NCBI GenBank assembly: GCA_030605085.1
Contig: JAUWBH010000184.1
Span: 1 to 11,967 of the forward strand
Direction: 5' to 3'
From: Promethearchaeota archaeon
GTDB taxonomy: Archaea > Asgardarchaeota > Lokiarchaeia > Sigynarchaeales > SOKP01
DNA length: 11,967 nucleotides
Shown: positions 1-6,830 of the stretch, one piece after another
How positions within the stretch are numbered: position 1 is the first letter of the stretch
Layout: each line of letters opens with the position of its first letter
Made by a program: the position numbers and the translations under genes
Notes under the pieces: generated by a model
The model's database searches: none
The model's input: only the letters and a program-made list of their open reading frames with translations
What the model was told of the DNA's origin: nothing

Positions 1-305
1 TAACGATGGTTGAAAAAACTATTTGTCCTGATATTCGTGATTATATCGAAGTTGCTGAGGCAGCTACTCCACTTACATATTATAGATATTCAAAAAATAT
101 AGATGGAGCTATCTATGGATATACCCAAGATGTCTTAAACAGCCCAAGATTTCGACTGAATTCTAAAGGAGCGATACCTGGACTTTATTTAGCAGGAGCT
201 TGGGTCAACATTGGTGGAGGATACGATCCATGCATTAATAGTGGAAGGATGGCTGCGGGAATGTGTTTAAAAGAATTAAAAAAGGAGGGTGTAAAAAATG
301 TCTAA
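1..305 (+). CDS. C-terminal part of a CrtI-like FAD-dependent oxidoreductase (partial, 5' end outside window)
   Basis: The reading frame is open to the left edge (frame from base 3), so the ATG at 6 is probably internal and only about the last 100 residues are seen. Near the end is PGLYLAGAWVNIGGGYD followed by INSGRMAA. This matches the C-terminal FAD-contacting segment of phytoene desaturase/carotenoid isomerase-like flavoproteins, where a glycine-rich turn precedes an S-G-R-x-A-A helix. Family members oxidise, reduce or isomerise lipid-like substrates such as polyprenyl chains. The substrate cannot be told from this piece. The stop codon overlaps the start of the next gene by 8 nt, so the two are translationally coupled, and the downstream gene encodes a plausible electron supplier for this flavoprotein. 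Confidence 0.85.
   Translation, partial: TMVEKTICPDIRDYIEVAEAATPLTYYRYSKNIDGAIYGYTQDVLNSPRFRLNSKGAIPGLYLAGAWVNIGGGYDPCINSGRMAAGMCLKELKKEGVKNV
284..288 (+). promoter_or_regulatory. Shine-Dalgarno site of the flavin reductase gene
   Basis: GGAGG lies inside the upstream coding sequence, 9 nt before the ATG at 298. It supports that ATG as the real start and fits an operon-internal gene translated by ribosome re-binding, in contrast to the apparently leaderless first genes elsewhere in the window. Confidence 0.75.
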
Positions 306-1494
306 GGAATTAAGTGATGATATAAAAAAGTATCAAAAAGCTGAGAAATTAAAGAAGTGGCGCGAGGAAGTACAGCCAATTCCTTGGTATTTCGATGGTT
401 TGGAAAACTTATGCGACCGAATCCATCCCGGGAAACAGTCATTGCGAGTAACAGATATAAAAGAACTTTCACACGATACAAAATTATATAGATTTATCTC
501 TGCTAACCCTAACAAAGATTTGGCACCTTTCCGAGCTGGTCAATATATTGGTCTCACTGTAGAAATCAACGGAGTCCGAACTTCACGTCCATTTTCCTTG
601 GTGTCTTCACCTAATCAACTCGCTTATTACGAATTGGGTATCAAAAGGAAAGAAGGTGGTTTTGTGAGCCCATATATCTTAGATATTGTGAAGGTTGGTG
701 ATGTTTTCGAATCAACAGAACCCATGGGAAATTTATATTATAATCCTATTTTTCACGGTAAAGATTTAGTATTTATCGCAGGTGGTAGTGGTATAACTCC
801 GTTTATATCAATGTTAAGAAATATCTCTGAAAGATCGTATCCACTTAATGTACATCTGATATTTGGCTGCGTAACAGAAAAAGAGATCTTATTTCGGGAA
901 GAACTTGAAGATATTAAAGCAAGAAGACCTAATATCAAGATTGAATTTATTCTTTCAGAGACAAATACAGAATGGGCAGGTGCATGTGGTTTTATCTCAA
1001 AAGACATAATTTTGAATAATATTGGTACTATTAAAGATAAATACTTTTATGTCGTTGGCAATCGAGAAATGTACCAATTTATACAAGGCGAATTGAATAC
1101 ATTGGGAGTTCCTAGGCACCGAGCGATTTACGAAGAATATGGAGTCCCTGATGATATAACTAAGATTATGGGGTGGCCGGAAGAAATCGATGCTTCTAAA
1201 AAGATACAAATTACGGTAGAATTTTTCCGAATGAATCGTAAAGAAAAAAAAGTGATTGAAGCCCCATGCATCGAACCTCTCTTAAATAGTCTTGAACGGG
1301 CAAAATTAGGAATTCAAATTGAAAGTGGATGCCGTTCTGGTGCGTGTGCGCTCTATAGAACGAAAATGAAATCAGGCAAGGTCTTTGTGCCTCCTGATGT
1401 AACTATTCGAGAAGTTGACCGAGACTATGGTTTTATCCACCCATGTATTTCTTACCCTATATCTGATGTGTATATAGATTTAACTTTAACCTAA
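298..1494 (+). CDS. Ferredoxin reductase-type FAD/NAD(P) oxidoreductase with C-terminal [2Fe-2S] domain
   Basis: This 398-aa protein has the order of ferredoxin-NADP reductase-like electron transfer proteins. An N-terminal extension (1-45) precedes an FAD-binding barrel with RPFSLVSSP (97-105, the RxYS-type flavin motif). A nucleotide-binding domain follows, with AGGSGITPFISM (161-172) and YVVGNREM (251-258). The plant-type ferredoxin domain spans about 303-398. It probably moves electrons from NAD(P)H through FAD and the iron-sulfur centre to a partner, most simply the flavoprotein encoded just upstream. One oddity is clear: the cluster motif reads C345-x4-C350-x2-Y353-x29-C383, the exact canonical spacing with tyrosine (TAT, 1354-1356) replacing the third cysteine. 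The cluster may therefore be absent or altered. The start is supported by a Shine-Dalgarno site at 284-288. Confidence 0.88.
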   Translation: MSKELSDDIKKYQKAEKLKKWREEVQPIPWYFDGLENLCDRIHPGKQSLRVTDIKELSHDTKLYRFISANPNKDLAPFRAGQYIGLTVEINGVRTSRPFSLVSSPNQLAYYELGIKRKEGGFVSPYILDIVKVGDVFESTEPMGNLYYNPIFHGKDLVFIAGGSGITPFISMLRNISERSYPLNVHLIFGCVTEKEILFREELEDIKARRPNIKIEFILSETNTEWAGACGFISKDIILNNIGTIKDKYFYVVGNREMYQFIQGELNTLGVPRHRAIYEEYGVPDDITKIMGWPEEIDASKKIQITVEFFRMNRKEKKVIEAPCIEPLLNSLERAKLGIQIESGCRSGACALYRTKMKSGKVFVPPDVTIREVDRDYGFIHPCISYPISDVYIDLTLT

Positions 1495-1495
1495 A

Positions 1496-1504
1496 TTTTT
1501 TTTT
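1496..1504 (+). terminator. T-tract after the redox operon
   Basis: Nine consecutive T residues begin one base after the stop codon, the usual form of an archaeal transcription terminator. A separate 8-bp inverted repeat, ACAAAAAT (1525-1532) and ATTTTTGT (1539-1546) with a 6-nt loop, follows in the same gap and could add to termination. It is AT-only apart from one pair, so it may be chance. Confidence 0.55.
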
Positions 1505-1550
1505 CTTATTTTATCAATATTTTAACAAAAATCATATAATTTTTGTAATA

Positions 1551-1558
1551 TTTATAAT
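1551..1558 (+). promoter_or_regulatory. TATA-like element of the CDF transporter gene
   Basis: TTTATAAT is centred about 40 nt before the ATG at 1594. A start site 25-27 nt downstream would leave a leader of about 14 nt with no Shine-Dalgarno sequence. In DNA this AT-rich the match is only suggestive. Confidence 0.35.
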
Positions 1559-1593
1559 TCTATCACACGAATTAACTTAAACATTAACATATT

Positions 1594-3054
1594 ATGGATG
1601 AAAAGCTTAAATTTGGAATTATTACATTAATCGTAATAGTATTTCAATCTATATTGAAGATATACGGATTGTTAATAACCGGTAGTTTGACTCTATTATC
1701 GGAGACGGTCGATACGATTGTTGACATTATATTCGTATCTATTACGATATATTCAATATCTCAAAGCCAGAAACCAGCCGATTATGAACATATGTATGGT
1801 CATTCTAAAATCGATACGATTGGTGCGTTTGTTCAAGGGATAATTTTAATAAATGTATATGTCCTGCTAATAATAAATGCAATATTAGTTATAATGGCAG
1901 GGACATATATTGTTGCAAATCCTATGATTGGGGTTCAAATATTAATTATTTCTTTTATAGTAAATATAATTTTTTCAAGAATACTCATATGGGAAGGAAA
2001 GCGGCATAAAAGTCCTACACTTAAAATGCAGGGATTAAATTTATTTCAAGATTCTATACGAGCTATAATCGTTTTAATAAGTTTTTTATTAATGCTATTT
2101 GATATAATTTTTTTAGATCCTTTTTTTAGCATTGCTATTTCTATTTGGATAATAATAGGGGCTTTTTTCTTGGCGAAAAACGGAATAAAAGACTTGACAG
2201 ATACGAATCCTATTAATCCGTTAATCATAGAAGAGATTAATGCCGCTATTTTTAATATAGATCATGTAAATAGTGTTGAAGATTTAAAAATAAGAGCGAG
2301 TGGGAATGTACTCTTTTTAGAAGTCCGATTATCTGTAGAAGATCACATTTCAGTTGTACATGCTCACGAAATAACTAAATCAATTCGGGCTTTAGGGAAA
2401 AAAAATTTTTCTCTCTATGAAGTCGAATTTCTCATAGAGATGAATCCCCTTGGCGGAGAGCCTTCTGTTAGAGATAATTTAATTAATATTATATATTCCA
2501 TGAAAGCAGAATTCCCTGAGATATCTAATCTTAAAGACTTAAACATTTTTAGTTTTGAAGATAAGTATTTTTTATCGCTAACTTTAGTAATAAACAAATC
2601 ACTAACGCTTAAAGAAGCTCATAATATATGTACTACTTTTGAAAAAGAATTAAAAGAACAAGCACCATACTTATCGCGAATTATTGCGCATATTGAAGGT
2701 GAACGTATAATTGAAGAAAAAATCAAAAAGGAAACTATTTGCACAAGTCTAAGTCCCGAAAAATTGAAAGAAATCGAAATACTTGTAATTAAAATACTTG
2801 GTGAACACCCGCAAGTTAAGGGATGCCATGGATTTGAATTTTGGGCGGCAGGAGATTACTGCGTTTTGGAACTCCATATTTTTTTTGATGGTGACTTAAA
2901 TATTTCCCAAGTTCACGAATATATTACAGATTTGGAGCAAAAAATTCAAGAACTTAAAATAGAAAATCTTCAAGAGATCATTCTTCATTCTGAACCATTG
3001 AAAGGCAGAAAAGATGGAATATTTTTTCTTCCAAGCAAGAAAGAAGATACTTAA
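1594..3054 (+). CDS. Cation diffusion facilitator (CDF) metal transporter with three tandem C-terminal domains
   Basis: A 486-aa protein of the CDF family, which exports divalent metals in exchange for protons. Residues 1-205 hold the hydrophobic helices. The first metal-site half, D40-x3-D44 (ETVDTIVDII), aligns with D45/D49 of FieF. The second half is N149-x3-D153, with asparagine where FieF has His153. EHMYGHSK (65-72) keeps the histidine pair of the loop. After LTDTNP (201-206) comes a normal dimerisation domain (about 211-285). Two further regions of similar plan follow: about 291-368, with LTLKEAHNICTTFE, and about 388-468, with ISQVHEYITDLEQ. Most family members are near 300 residues with a single such domain. 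The substituted histidine suggests metal choice other than plain zinc, but this is inference. The gene is monocistronic by layout and its stop overlaps that of the convergent neighbour. Confidence 0.9.
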   Translation: MDEKLKFGIITLIVIVFQSILKIYGLLITGSLTLLSETVDTIVDIIFVSITIYSISQSQKPADYEHMYGHSKIDTIGAFVQGIILINVYVLLIINAILVIMAGTYIVANPMIGVQILIISFIVNIIFSRILIWEGKRHKSPTLKMQGLNLFQDSIRAIIVLISFLLMLFDIIFLDPFFSIAISIWIIIGAFFLAKNGIKDLTDTNPINPLIIEEINAAIFNIDHVNSVEDLKIRASGNVLFLEVRLSVEDHISVVHAHEITKSIRALGKKNFSLYEVEFLIEMNPLGGEPSVRDNLINIIYSMKAEFPEISNLKDLNIFSFEDKYFLSLTLVINKSLTLKEAHNICTTFEKELKEQAPYLSRIIAHIEGERIIEEKIKKETICTSLSPEKLKEIEILVIKILGEHPQVKGCHGFEFWAAGDYCVLELHIFFDGDLNISQVHEYITDLEQKIQELKIENLQEIILHSEPLKGRKDGIFFLPSKKEDT

Positions 3055-4154
3055 AAAGGAAAATCATATTTATCTAAGCCGAGCTCATTTTGCATAATTT
3101 TAATATCTTGTTGGAGATTTTTATTAATTGGAATTCCAGCTTTCCTTCTCTCGTTTTCAGCATAGTGTTCTTTTTCTCCAGCTGTATAAATCCGATTTTC
3201 TTCAGGCTCTTTTTTAGAATTTCTAAGGTCTCTCATAATATTGCCAGCAGTTTTTTTAAACGAATCTAATGCAATAAAGCTTTCAATATTAATTGCTAAA
3301 AAGAAATGACCAACCTTCAGTCTTTTTTGATCCTCTTCAATTATTCCAATCGTATCTTTCAAATATATTCCCTCTTGTAATGCTGCGGACAAGATTTCAA
3401 CTAAAGTAGCATAGCCATACCCTTTATATCCACTCGTTTCCTCGCCTTTTCCGCCTAAAGGCAATAGAGCTGCTTTACCTTTACCTAAATCCTCGAGAAC
3501 TTTTCCAGGATCAGTTTCAGTTTTGCCTTCGTCAGTTATAATCACACCATTTGGAAGCGGTTTGTTTATCCTATTATATAGTTCCACTTTTCCTCTTTGA
3601 ATTATAGAAGTCGCACAATCTATGAGAAATGGAAACGCTTCGTCAGTTGGAGCTCCAGTAGTTAAGGGATTAGTGCCTAACATCGGTTCTACTCCGAATG
3701 TTGGAGGAATTGAAGGTCTAGCATTAGTAACTGCTATGCCAATCATGCCTTCTTTTATAGCCATCAAGGAGTAATAACCAGCAATGCCAAAATGAGTAGA
3801 ATTCCGAACTGCAACTGCTCCAAGACCGTATTTCTTTGCTTTTTCTATAGCCATTTCCATAGCTTTATATGCTATTACGTGCCCCATTCCACAATTTCCA
3901 TCAAGCAAAGCTGTCGTTGGACCATCCTTAATTACATCTATTTTTGTTTTTGTATTGTAAATTCCTGCCTTTACTCGGTCATAATACATTTTTAGACGTT
4001 GAACGCCGTGAGAGTCAATTCCTTTTATATCTGCAGTTATCAAAACGTCCGCTATAATTTCAGCATCGTTTTTGGGTACACCTAATCCCATAAAAACATC
4101 TCTCATAAAATCCTCGAGCTTTTGAGAATCAATATATGCGATTTCATCAGACAT
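3051..4154 (-). CDS. Malate/L-lactate dehydrogenase, Ldh2 family
   Basis: A 367-aa protein of normal length for the Ldh2 (malate/L-sulfolactate/ureidoglycolate-type) NAD(P)-dependent dehydrogenases, a Rossmann-free family distinct from classical MDH/LDH. Visible family signatures are KGIDSHGVQRL (44-54, with the catalytic histidine H49), VRNSTHFGIAGYY (117-128 region, H121), PSIPPTFGVEPMLGTNP (147-163) and GYKGYGYATLVE (242-253). It should oxidise a 2-hydroxyacid to the 2-oxoacid in the cytoplasm. The exact substrate within the family is not readable. No Shine-Dalgarno sequence precedes the ATG, but a TATA-like element sits 26 nt upstream. Two fragments of the 5' end of a related but different paralogue lie on the same strand further right (5995-6129 and 7768-7833). 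Confidence 0.93.
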   Translation of the reverse strand: MSDEIAYIDSQKLEDFMRDVFMGLGVPKNDAEIIADVLITADIKGIDSHGVQRLKMYYDRVKAGIYNTKTKIDVIKDGPTTALLDGNCGMGHVIAYKAMEMAIEKAKKYGLGAVAVRNSTHFGIAGYYSLMAIKEGMIGIAVTNARPSIPPTFGVEPMLGTNPLTTGAPTDEAFPFLIDCATSIIQRGKVELYNRINKPLPNGVIITDEGKTETDPGKVLEDLGKGKAALLPLGGKGEETSGYKGYGYATLVEILSAALQEGIYLKDTIGIIEEDQKRLKVGHFFLAINIESFIALDSFKKTAGNIMRDLRNSKKEPEENRIYTAGEKEHYAENERRKAGIPINKNLQQDIKIMQNELGLDKYDFPF

Positions 4155-4174
4155 TACTATTACCTTTTATACGA

Positions 4175-4185
4175 ATATTATAATT
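4175..4185 (-). promoter_or_regulatory. TATA-like element of the Ldh2 gene
   Basis: On the minus strand AATTATAATAT is centred about 26 nt before the ATG at 4154, the position expected for a leaderless archaeal transcript. A second candidate, GTATAAAAGG (4163-4172), is too close to the ATG for that model. The 200-bp gap is shared with the divergent acetyltransferase promoter. Confidence 0.45.
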
Positions 4186-4324
4186 AGAAAAGAATGTTTA
4201 CTGTTAAATTTTAAGAAAAAATTCTATATTGAAAGAAAATATTTGTTTGATTGGATTCTAGTTATTATTAAGATTTTTCTGCTAAGATGAATCTTTAAAA
4301 GAACATAAATTAATATTCTAGTAA

Positions 4325-4334
4325 TTTTTATATC
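4325..4334 (+). promoter_or_regulatory. TATA-like element of the acetyltransferase gene
   Basis: TTTTTATATC is centred about 25 nt before the ATG at 4355, consistent with a leaderless transcript. No Shine-Dalgarno sequence is present. Confidence 0.45.
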
Positions 4335-4354
4335 AAAAAATCTAATTAATCATT

Positions 4355-4955
4355 ATGTCATTAATTAGCGATTTATATAAAATAAAAAAAAAAGATATTA
4401 AGAAAGCAGCAAATGTACTCGCGAATGCATTTTCTGAAGATCCAATGTGGAAAAAAATATTTAAAGAAGAAGATAAGTACCGTGTAATATCTGAGATTAT
4501 GGTTAGATTTTGTATGAAATATGGTAACGTTTTCTCGACATCTTACTAGAATATTAATGGCAATTCCATCACATGAAGCTGATATGACAGGATGGAGAAT
4601 TTTTCGAAGTGGTTTTCATGCTTTTTTTCTTTCTTTGAAATTAGTAAGGTTAGGAAAGACAATGAAGCGAGTCGCTGAACCAATTGAAGAAGCGAAGAAA
4701 AATCTTAATATAGGCCCATATATATATCTATTAATAATTGGTGTTTCACAAGAATTTCAAGGAAAAGGTTTTGGAGGAAAATTATTAAGAGCTGTTGTAG
4801 AAAAAGCTGAAATAGAAAGAAAATCTATATATTTGGAGACTCAAATAGAAACGAATGTTACACTCTATGAAAAGTATGGATTTTATGTTATTAAAAAAAT
4901 AAATCTTCCAGAATTGAATTTACCAATGTGGTTAATAGTTCGAGATGCGAAATAA
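4355..4955 (+). pseudogene. GNAT family N-acetyltransferase, frameshifted
   Basis: Two overlapping frames together make one GNAT protein of about 200 residues. The first frame runs from ATG 4355 (MSLISDLYKIKKKDIKKAAN, then LANAFSEDPMW) to a TAG at 4547-4549. The second frame takes over from about 4548 (ILMAIPSHEADMTGWRI). It carries the acetyl-CoA pyrophosphate loop GVSQEFQGKGFGGKLL and the C-terminal YEKYGF helix, and ends at 4955. The break falls after KYGNVFSTS, in the strand before the MAIP segment. A +1 step at 4547 restores one frame and leaves the product slightly short there, so a small indel is the simplest cause. Family members acetylate amines using acetyl-CoA. The substrate is unknown. 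It could be a true pseudogene, a sequencing error, or less likely programmed frameshifting. Confidence 0.8.
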
Positions 4956-4970
4956 ATTTGATTGCAATTC

Positions 4971-5051
4971 TTACTCGCTCAATTCTATAAGTTCTTTGTA
5001 AACATTTTCCGTTATTCTAAACCCTATAAACTCAGATTTTTTTTTTTTCAT
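4971..5051 (-). other. 26-codon open frame resembling the start of a ribbon-helix-helix protein (doubtful)
   Basis: A short frame reads MKKKKSEFIGFRITENVYKE then LIELSE and stops at TAA. The R-I-T-x-x-V-Y-x-x-L pattern resembles the opening strand and first helix of CopG/Arc-like DNA-binding proteins, but the second helix is missing. It could be a decayed remnant. Against it: the lysine run is simply the T12 tract read backwards, and the nearest TATA-like element (5062-5072) is too close to the ATG for a leaderless start. Confidence 0.25.
5037..5048 (+). terminator. T12 tract downstream of the acetyltransferase
   Basis: Twelve consecutive T residues lie 82 nt after the acetyltransferase stop codon. 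This is a plausible archaeal T-tract terminator for the + strand transcript, with no hairpin needed. Confidence 0.4.
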
Positions 5052-5138
5052 GGAAATTTCGTATATATAAAGCTTAGTCTTTATTGGAAATGTCAAATTT
5101 GAGGACTATACGGAAAAATGGAAAAAAAATGCAACAGT

Positions 5139-5175
5139 TTTGCGAAACGGAAAAAAATATTTGGTTATTAGAATA
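5139..5175 (-). repeat. 37-bp element, copy 1
   Basis: The + strand begins TTTGCGAAACGGAAAAAAAT and continues through GGTTATTAGAATA. The same element recurs at 7441-7476 with one T fewer in a short T run. Read on the minus strand it contains TTTTTTT, and both copies lie downstream of minus-strand genes (stops at 5286 and 7502). A shared 3' end or terminator module is therefore possible. The 330-bp gap 4956-5285 also holds the T12 tract, the short frame at 4971-5051 and the hairpin at 5164-5188, and no convincing gene. Confidence 0.85.
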
Positions 5176-5188
5176 ATTTTCTAATAAC
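5164..5188. repeat. Perfect 10-bp inverted repeat with 5-nt loop
   Basis: GTTATTAGAA (5164-5173) and TTCTAATAAC (5179-5188) are exact reverse complements. The left arm lies in the end of the 37-bp element and the right arm just outside it. The second copy of the element does not keep the right arm. It may act as a hairpin at the 3' end of the zinc-ribbon gene transcript. Confidence 0.7.
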
Positions 5189-5285
5189 ACCAAGTCGTCT
5201 TACAACTAAGTTAAAATTACTTATCAAAATTCAAAAAATTGAAAAAAATTTGTTGATTAATATAGAAATATTTGTAATGTATTTA

Positions 5286-5774
5286 TTACGTCAATTTTGT
5301 ACCGCAATGTTCACAAAAATTTCCTGTAACTTTAACACCGCAATTTGTACAATAATTGAATTTTTCAGTAGTAGCAGCTTGTTGAGGAGAGACAGTTTGT
5401 TGTATTGGTGTAGGTGCTTGTAATCCTATTTGTTGATATCTTTTTAGTTGATTAAACTCGAGGATTGCGAATATAATGATTAGTATATCAAATATAAGAT
5501 AAAATATAGACCACGCATGAAAGTATAAAAACAGTTCAATTGTGTTACTTACTATACCAATAATCCCTATTATTAGCGCTAAAATTGAGCTGTATTTTAT
5601 ATTACTAGAGATAACTGCAATAGCAATGATTTTAATTATAATCAGAATAATTCCTATAATTGGAAAAGGTAAACGAAGAATTATTGCTATCATTATTCCT
5701 ATAAAGGAGAGTGAGAGACTAATTGCTAACAATAAAATTAATATTACCTTATAAATATTAGATTCTACTTTCAT
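5286..5774 (-). CDS. Membrane protein with C-terminal zinc ribbon
   Basis: A 162-aa protein with four predicted hydrophobic helices (about 9-33, 36-56, 62-84 and 88-107). A Q/T/P-rich linker (115-135) leads to a zinc-ribbon with C142-x2-C145-x8-C154-x2-C157 (YCTNCGVKVTGNFCEHCGTK). The ribbon should face the cytoplasm and bind one Zn(II). Such small membrane zinc-ribbon proteins are common and mostly uncharacterised in archaea, so no function is assigned. The domain order is the reverse of the neighbour at 6831-7160, which has the ribbon first. A TATA-like element 25 nt upstream supports the start. Confidence 0.8.
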   Translation of the reverse strand: MKVESNIYKVILILLLAISLSLSFIGIMIAIILRLPFPIIGIILIIIKIIAIAVISSNIKYSSILALIIGIIGIVSNTIELFLYFHAWSIFYLIFDILIIIFAILEFNQLKRYQQIGLQAPTPIQQTVSPQQAATTEKFNYCTNCGVKVTGNFCEHCGTKLT

Positions 5775-5795
5775 ATGAGATATTAATCAAATTAC

Positions 5796-5803
5796 ATTTA
5801 AAT
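5796..5803 (-). promoter_or_regulatory. TATA-like element of the zinc-ribbon membrane protein gene
   Basis: ATTTAAAT, a palindromic 8-mer, is centred about 25 nt before the ATG at 5774, fitting a leaderless transcript. The 32-bp palindrome at 5838-5869 lies about 35 bp further upstream. Confidence 0.4.
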
Positions 5804-5837
5804 TTCTTACTTAACATTTTTGATTTTCAATGAATTA

Positions 5838-5869
5838 TTTTTAGGTTAAATTCGAATTTAACCTAAAAA
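5838..5869. repeat. 32-bp perfect palindrome
   Basis: The half-site TTTTTAGGTTAAATTC (5838-5853) is followed with no spacer by its exact reverse complement (5854-5869). It lies 64 bp upstream of the zinc-ribbon gene start, between that gene and the pseudogene debris. Possible readings are a dimer-binding operator, a recombination scar or a cruciform site. It is not a conventional terminator, since either transcript ends the hairpin in A residues. Confidence 0.9.
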
Positions 5870-5994
5870 AATCGTAAAATAATAACAACCGTTTCATGAA
5901 TTAATTCAATCTTTAAGAATTAGTAATAAGAGAATCTCTAAATCACTTTGAAAATCTATTTTAAAAATACATTAAAACCAAAAATAATAAATAA

Positions 5995-6129
5995 ATCGAT
6001 ACCTTTAAGATCCTCTGTAATTAAAACTTCTGCGATAATTTCAGCATCTTCTTTAGGAACATCAAGTCGTAAAAATACATCTCTCATAAAACTTTCGAGA
6101 GTTTTAGCATCTACATATGCAATATCATC
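5995..6129 (-). pseudogene. Fragment of an Ldh2-family dehydrogenase paralogue (codons ~3-47)
   Basis: Read on the minus strand, 45 codons align without gaps to residues 3-47 of the intact Ldh2 protein at 3051-4154, with 32 of 45 identical (for example LESFMRDVF, DAEIIAEVLITED, KGID). The match stops just before the catalytic SHG motif on one side and just after the start codon on the other. No start codon survives. It is a remnant of a second, diverged paralogue, not a copy of the neighbour. Its first 19 codons are identical in DNA to the fragment at 7768-7833. The end at 6129 abuts a beta-helix gene fragment on the opposite strand. Confidence 0.88.
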
Positions 6130-6316
6130 CTACAATAATCAAAACGGGATAGAACTATCTTATAGTAATGATAACACCGTCTCGGGAAACACCGCAATGT
6201 ATAACCTCTATTACGGGATATATTTAGCTACAAGTTCTTATAACAATGGCGACGCGTATGGTCCATATTATGAAGGGACAGATTGCTCCGATAATGATAT
6301 TGGTTATATTGAATAA
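6130..6316 (+). pseudogene. Fragment of a NosD-like parallel beta-helix repeat protein
   Basis: The frame reads YNNQNGIELSYSNDNTVSGN followed by YYGIYLATSSYNNGD and stops at 6316. The alternating GIxLxxSxxNxxxxN pattern is that of right-handed parallel beta-helix (PbH1/NosD) repeats found in secreted or surface proteins. Only about two coils remain, with no signal peptide or start codon. The open frame formally extends left through the reverse side of the Ldh2 fragment, so the apparent longer frame is a chimera. Codon use (GGG, GAC GCG, CTC) looks somewhat less AT-rich than that of its neighbours, hinting at separate origin. Confidence 0.7.
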
Positions 6317-6319
6317 CGA

Positions 6320-6809
6320 TAATTTGAACAACGATGATGGTATCCAATTGAAGTATTCAGACGAACTATTCCCGTCCCAAGAAATTGAAGGGGGATATCT
6401 AGAAACATACGCTATAACTCCTATAATTTTCATAGAAAATATAAATTTTCGCAATAAAGAAGATATTTTTAAAATAACAACACGAAAGAAAATATATGAT
6501 CAGATATTCGTATTAGCTCGTGCATACCTTTACTTAGATAATACAAAAAATCATATATGCTTCTAATTTAATGGTTTTCCTTGGTCCTATGTCCTAGAAA
6601 ATGTTAACAAAGAAACTATAAAAAAAATTGATGTAATCTACGATGAAGAACAAGTTGCGGACTGCATTAATGATAATTATCAGCAAATCCAAAATCAATT
6701 CTCAAGAATGGTAGAAGTTCTATTAAATAATAGACATTCCCTCACCCTAACAATGAGATGGGCAGCAATTGAAGCGTTAAATCCCCAAAACATAATCAAA
6801 AAAGATTAA
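6320..6809 (+). pseudogene. Unrecognised gene remnant interrupted by an in-frame stop
   Basis: One frame carries protein-like sequence from about 6320 (LNNDDGIQLKYSDE) to TAA 6807-6809, broken by a TAA at 6564-6566. Before the stop it reads IFKITTRKKIYDQIFVLARA. After it, in the same frame, come FNGFPWSYVLENVNKE and RMVEVLLNN, then TMRWAAIEALNPQ. The downstream part has good amphipathic helical character and no further stops, which argues for a once-real C-terminal domain. An ATG exists at 6246 but lies over the beta-helix fragment in another frame and is unlikely to be the native start. I do not recognise the family. A single base change or sequencing error at the TAA would explain the break. 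Confidence 0.5.
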
Positions 6810-6830
6810 AAAACTAATAATACTCCAGCT

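Noticed and set aside
5948..6316. Continuous 122-codon + strand frame taken as one gene
   Set aside because: Its left half is the reverse side of an Ldh2 fragment and only the right part is beta-helix sequence, so the frame is accidental.
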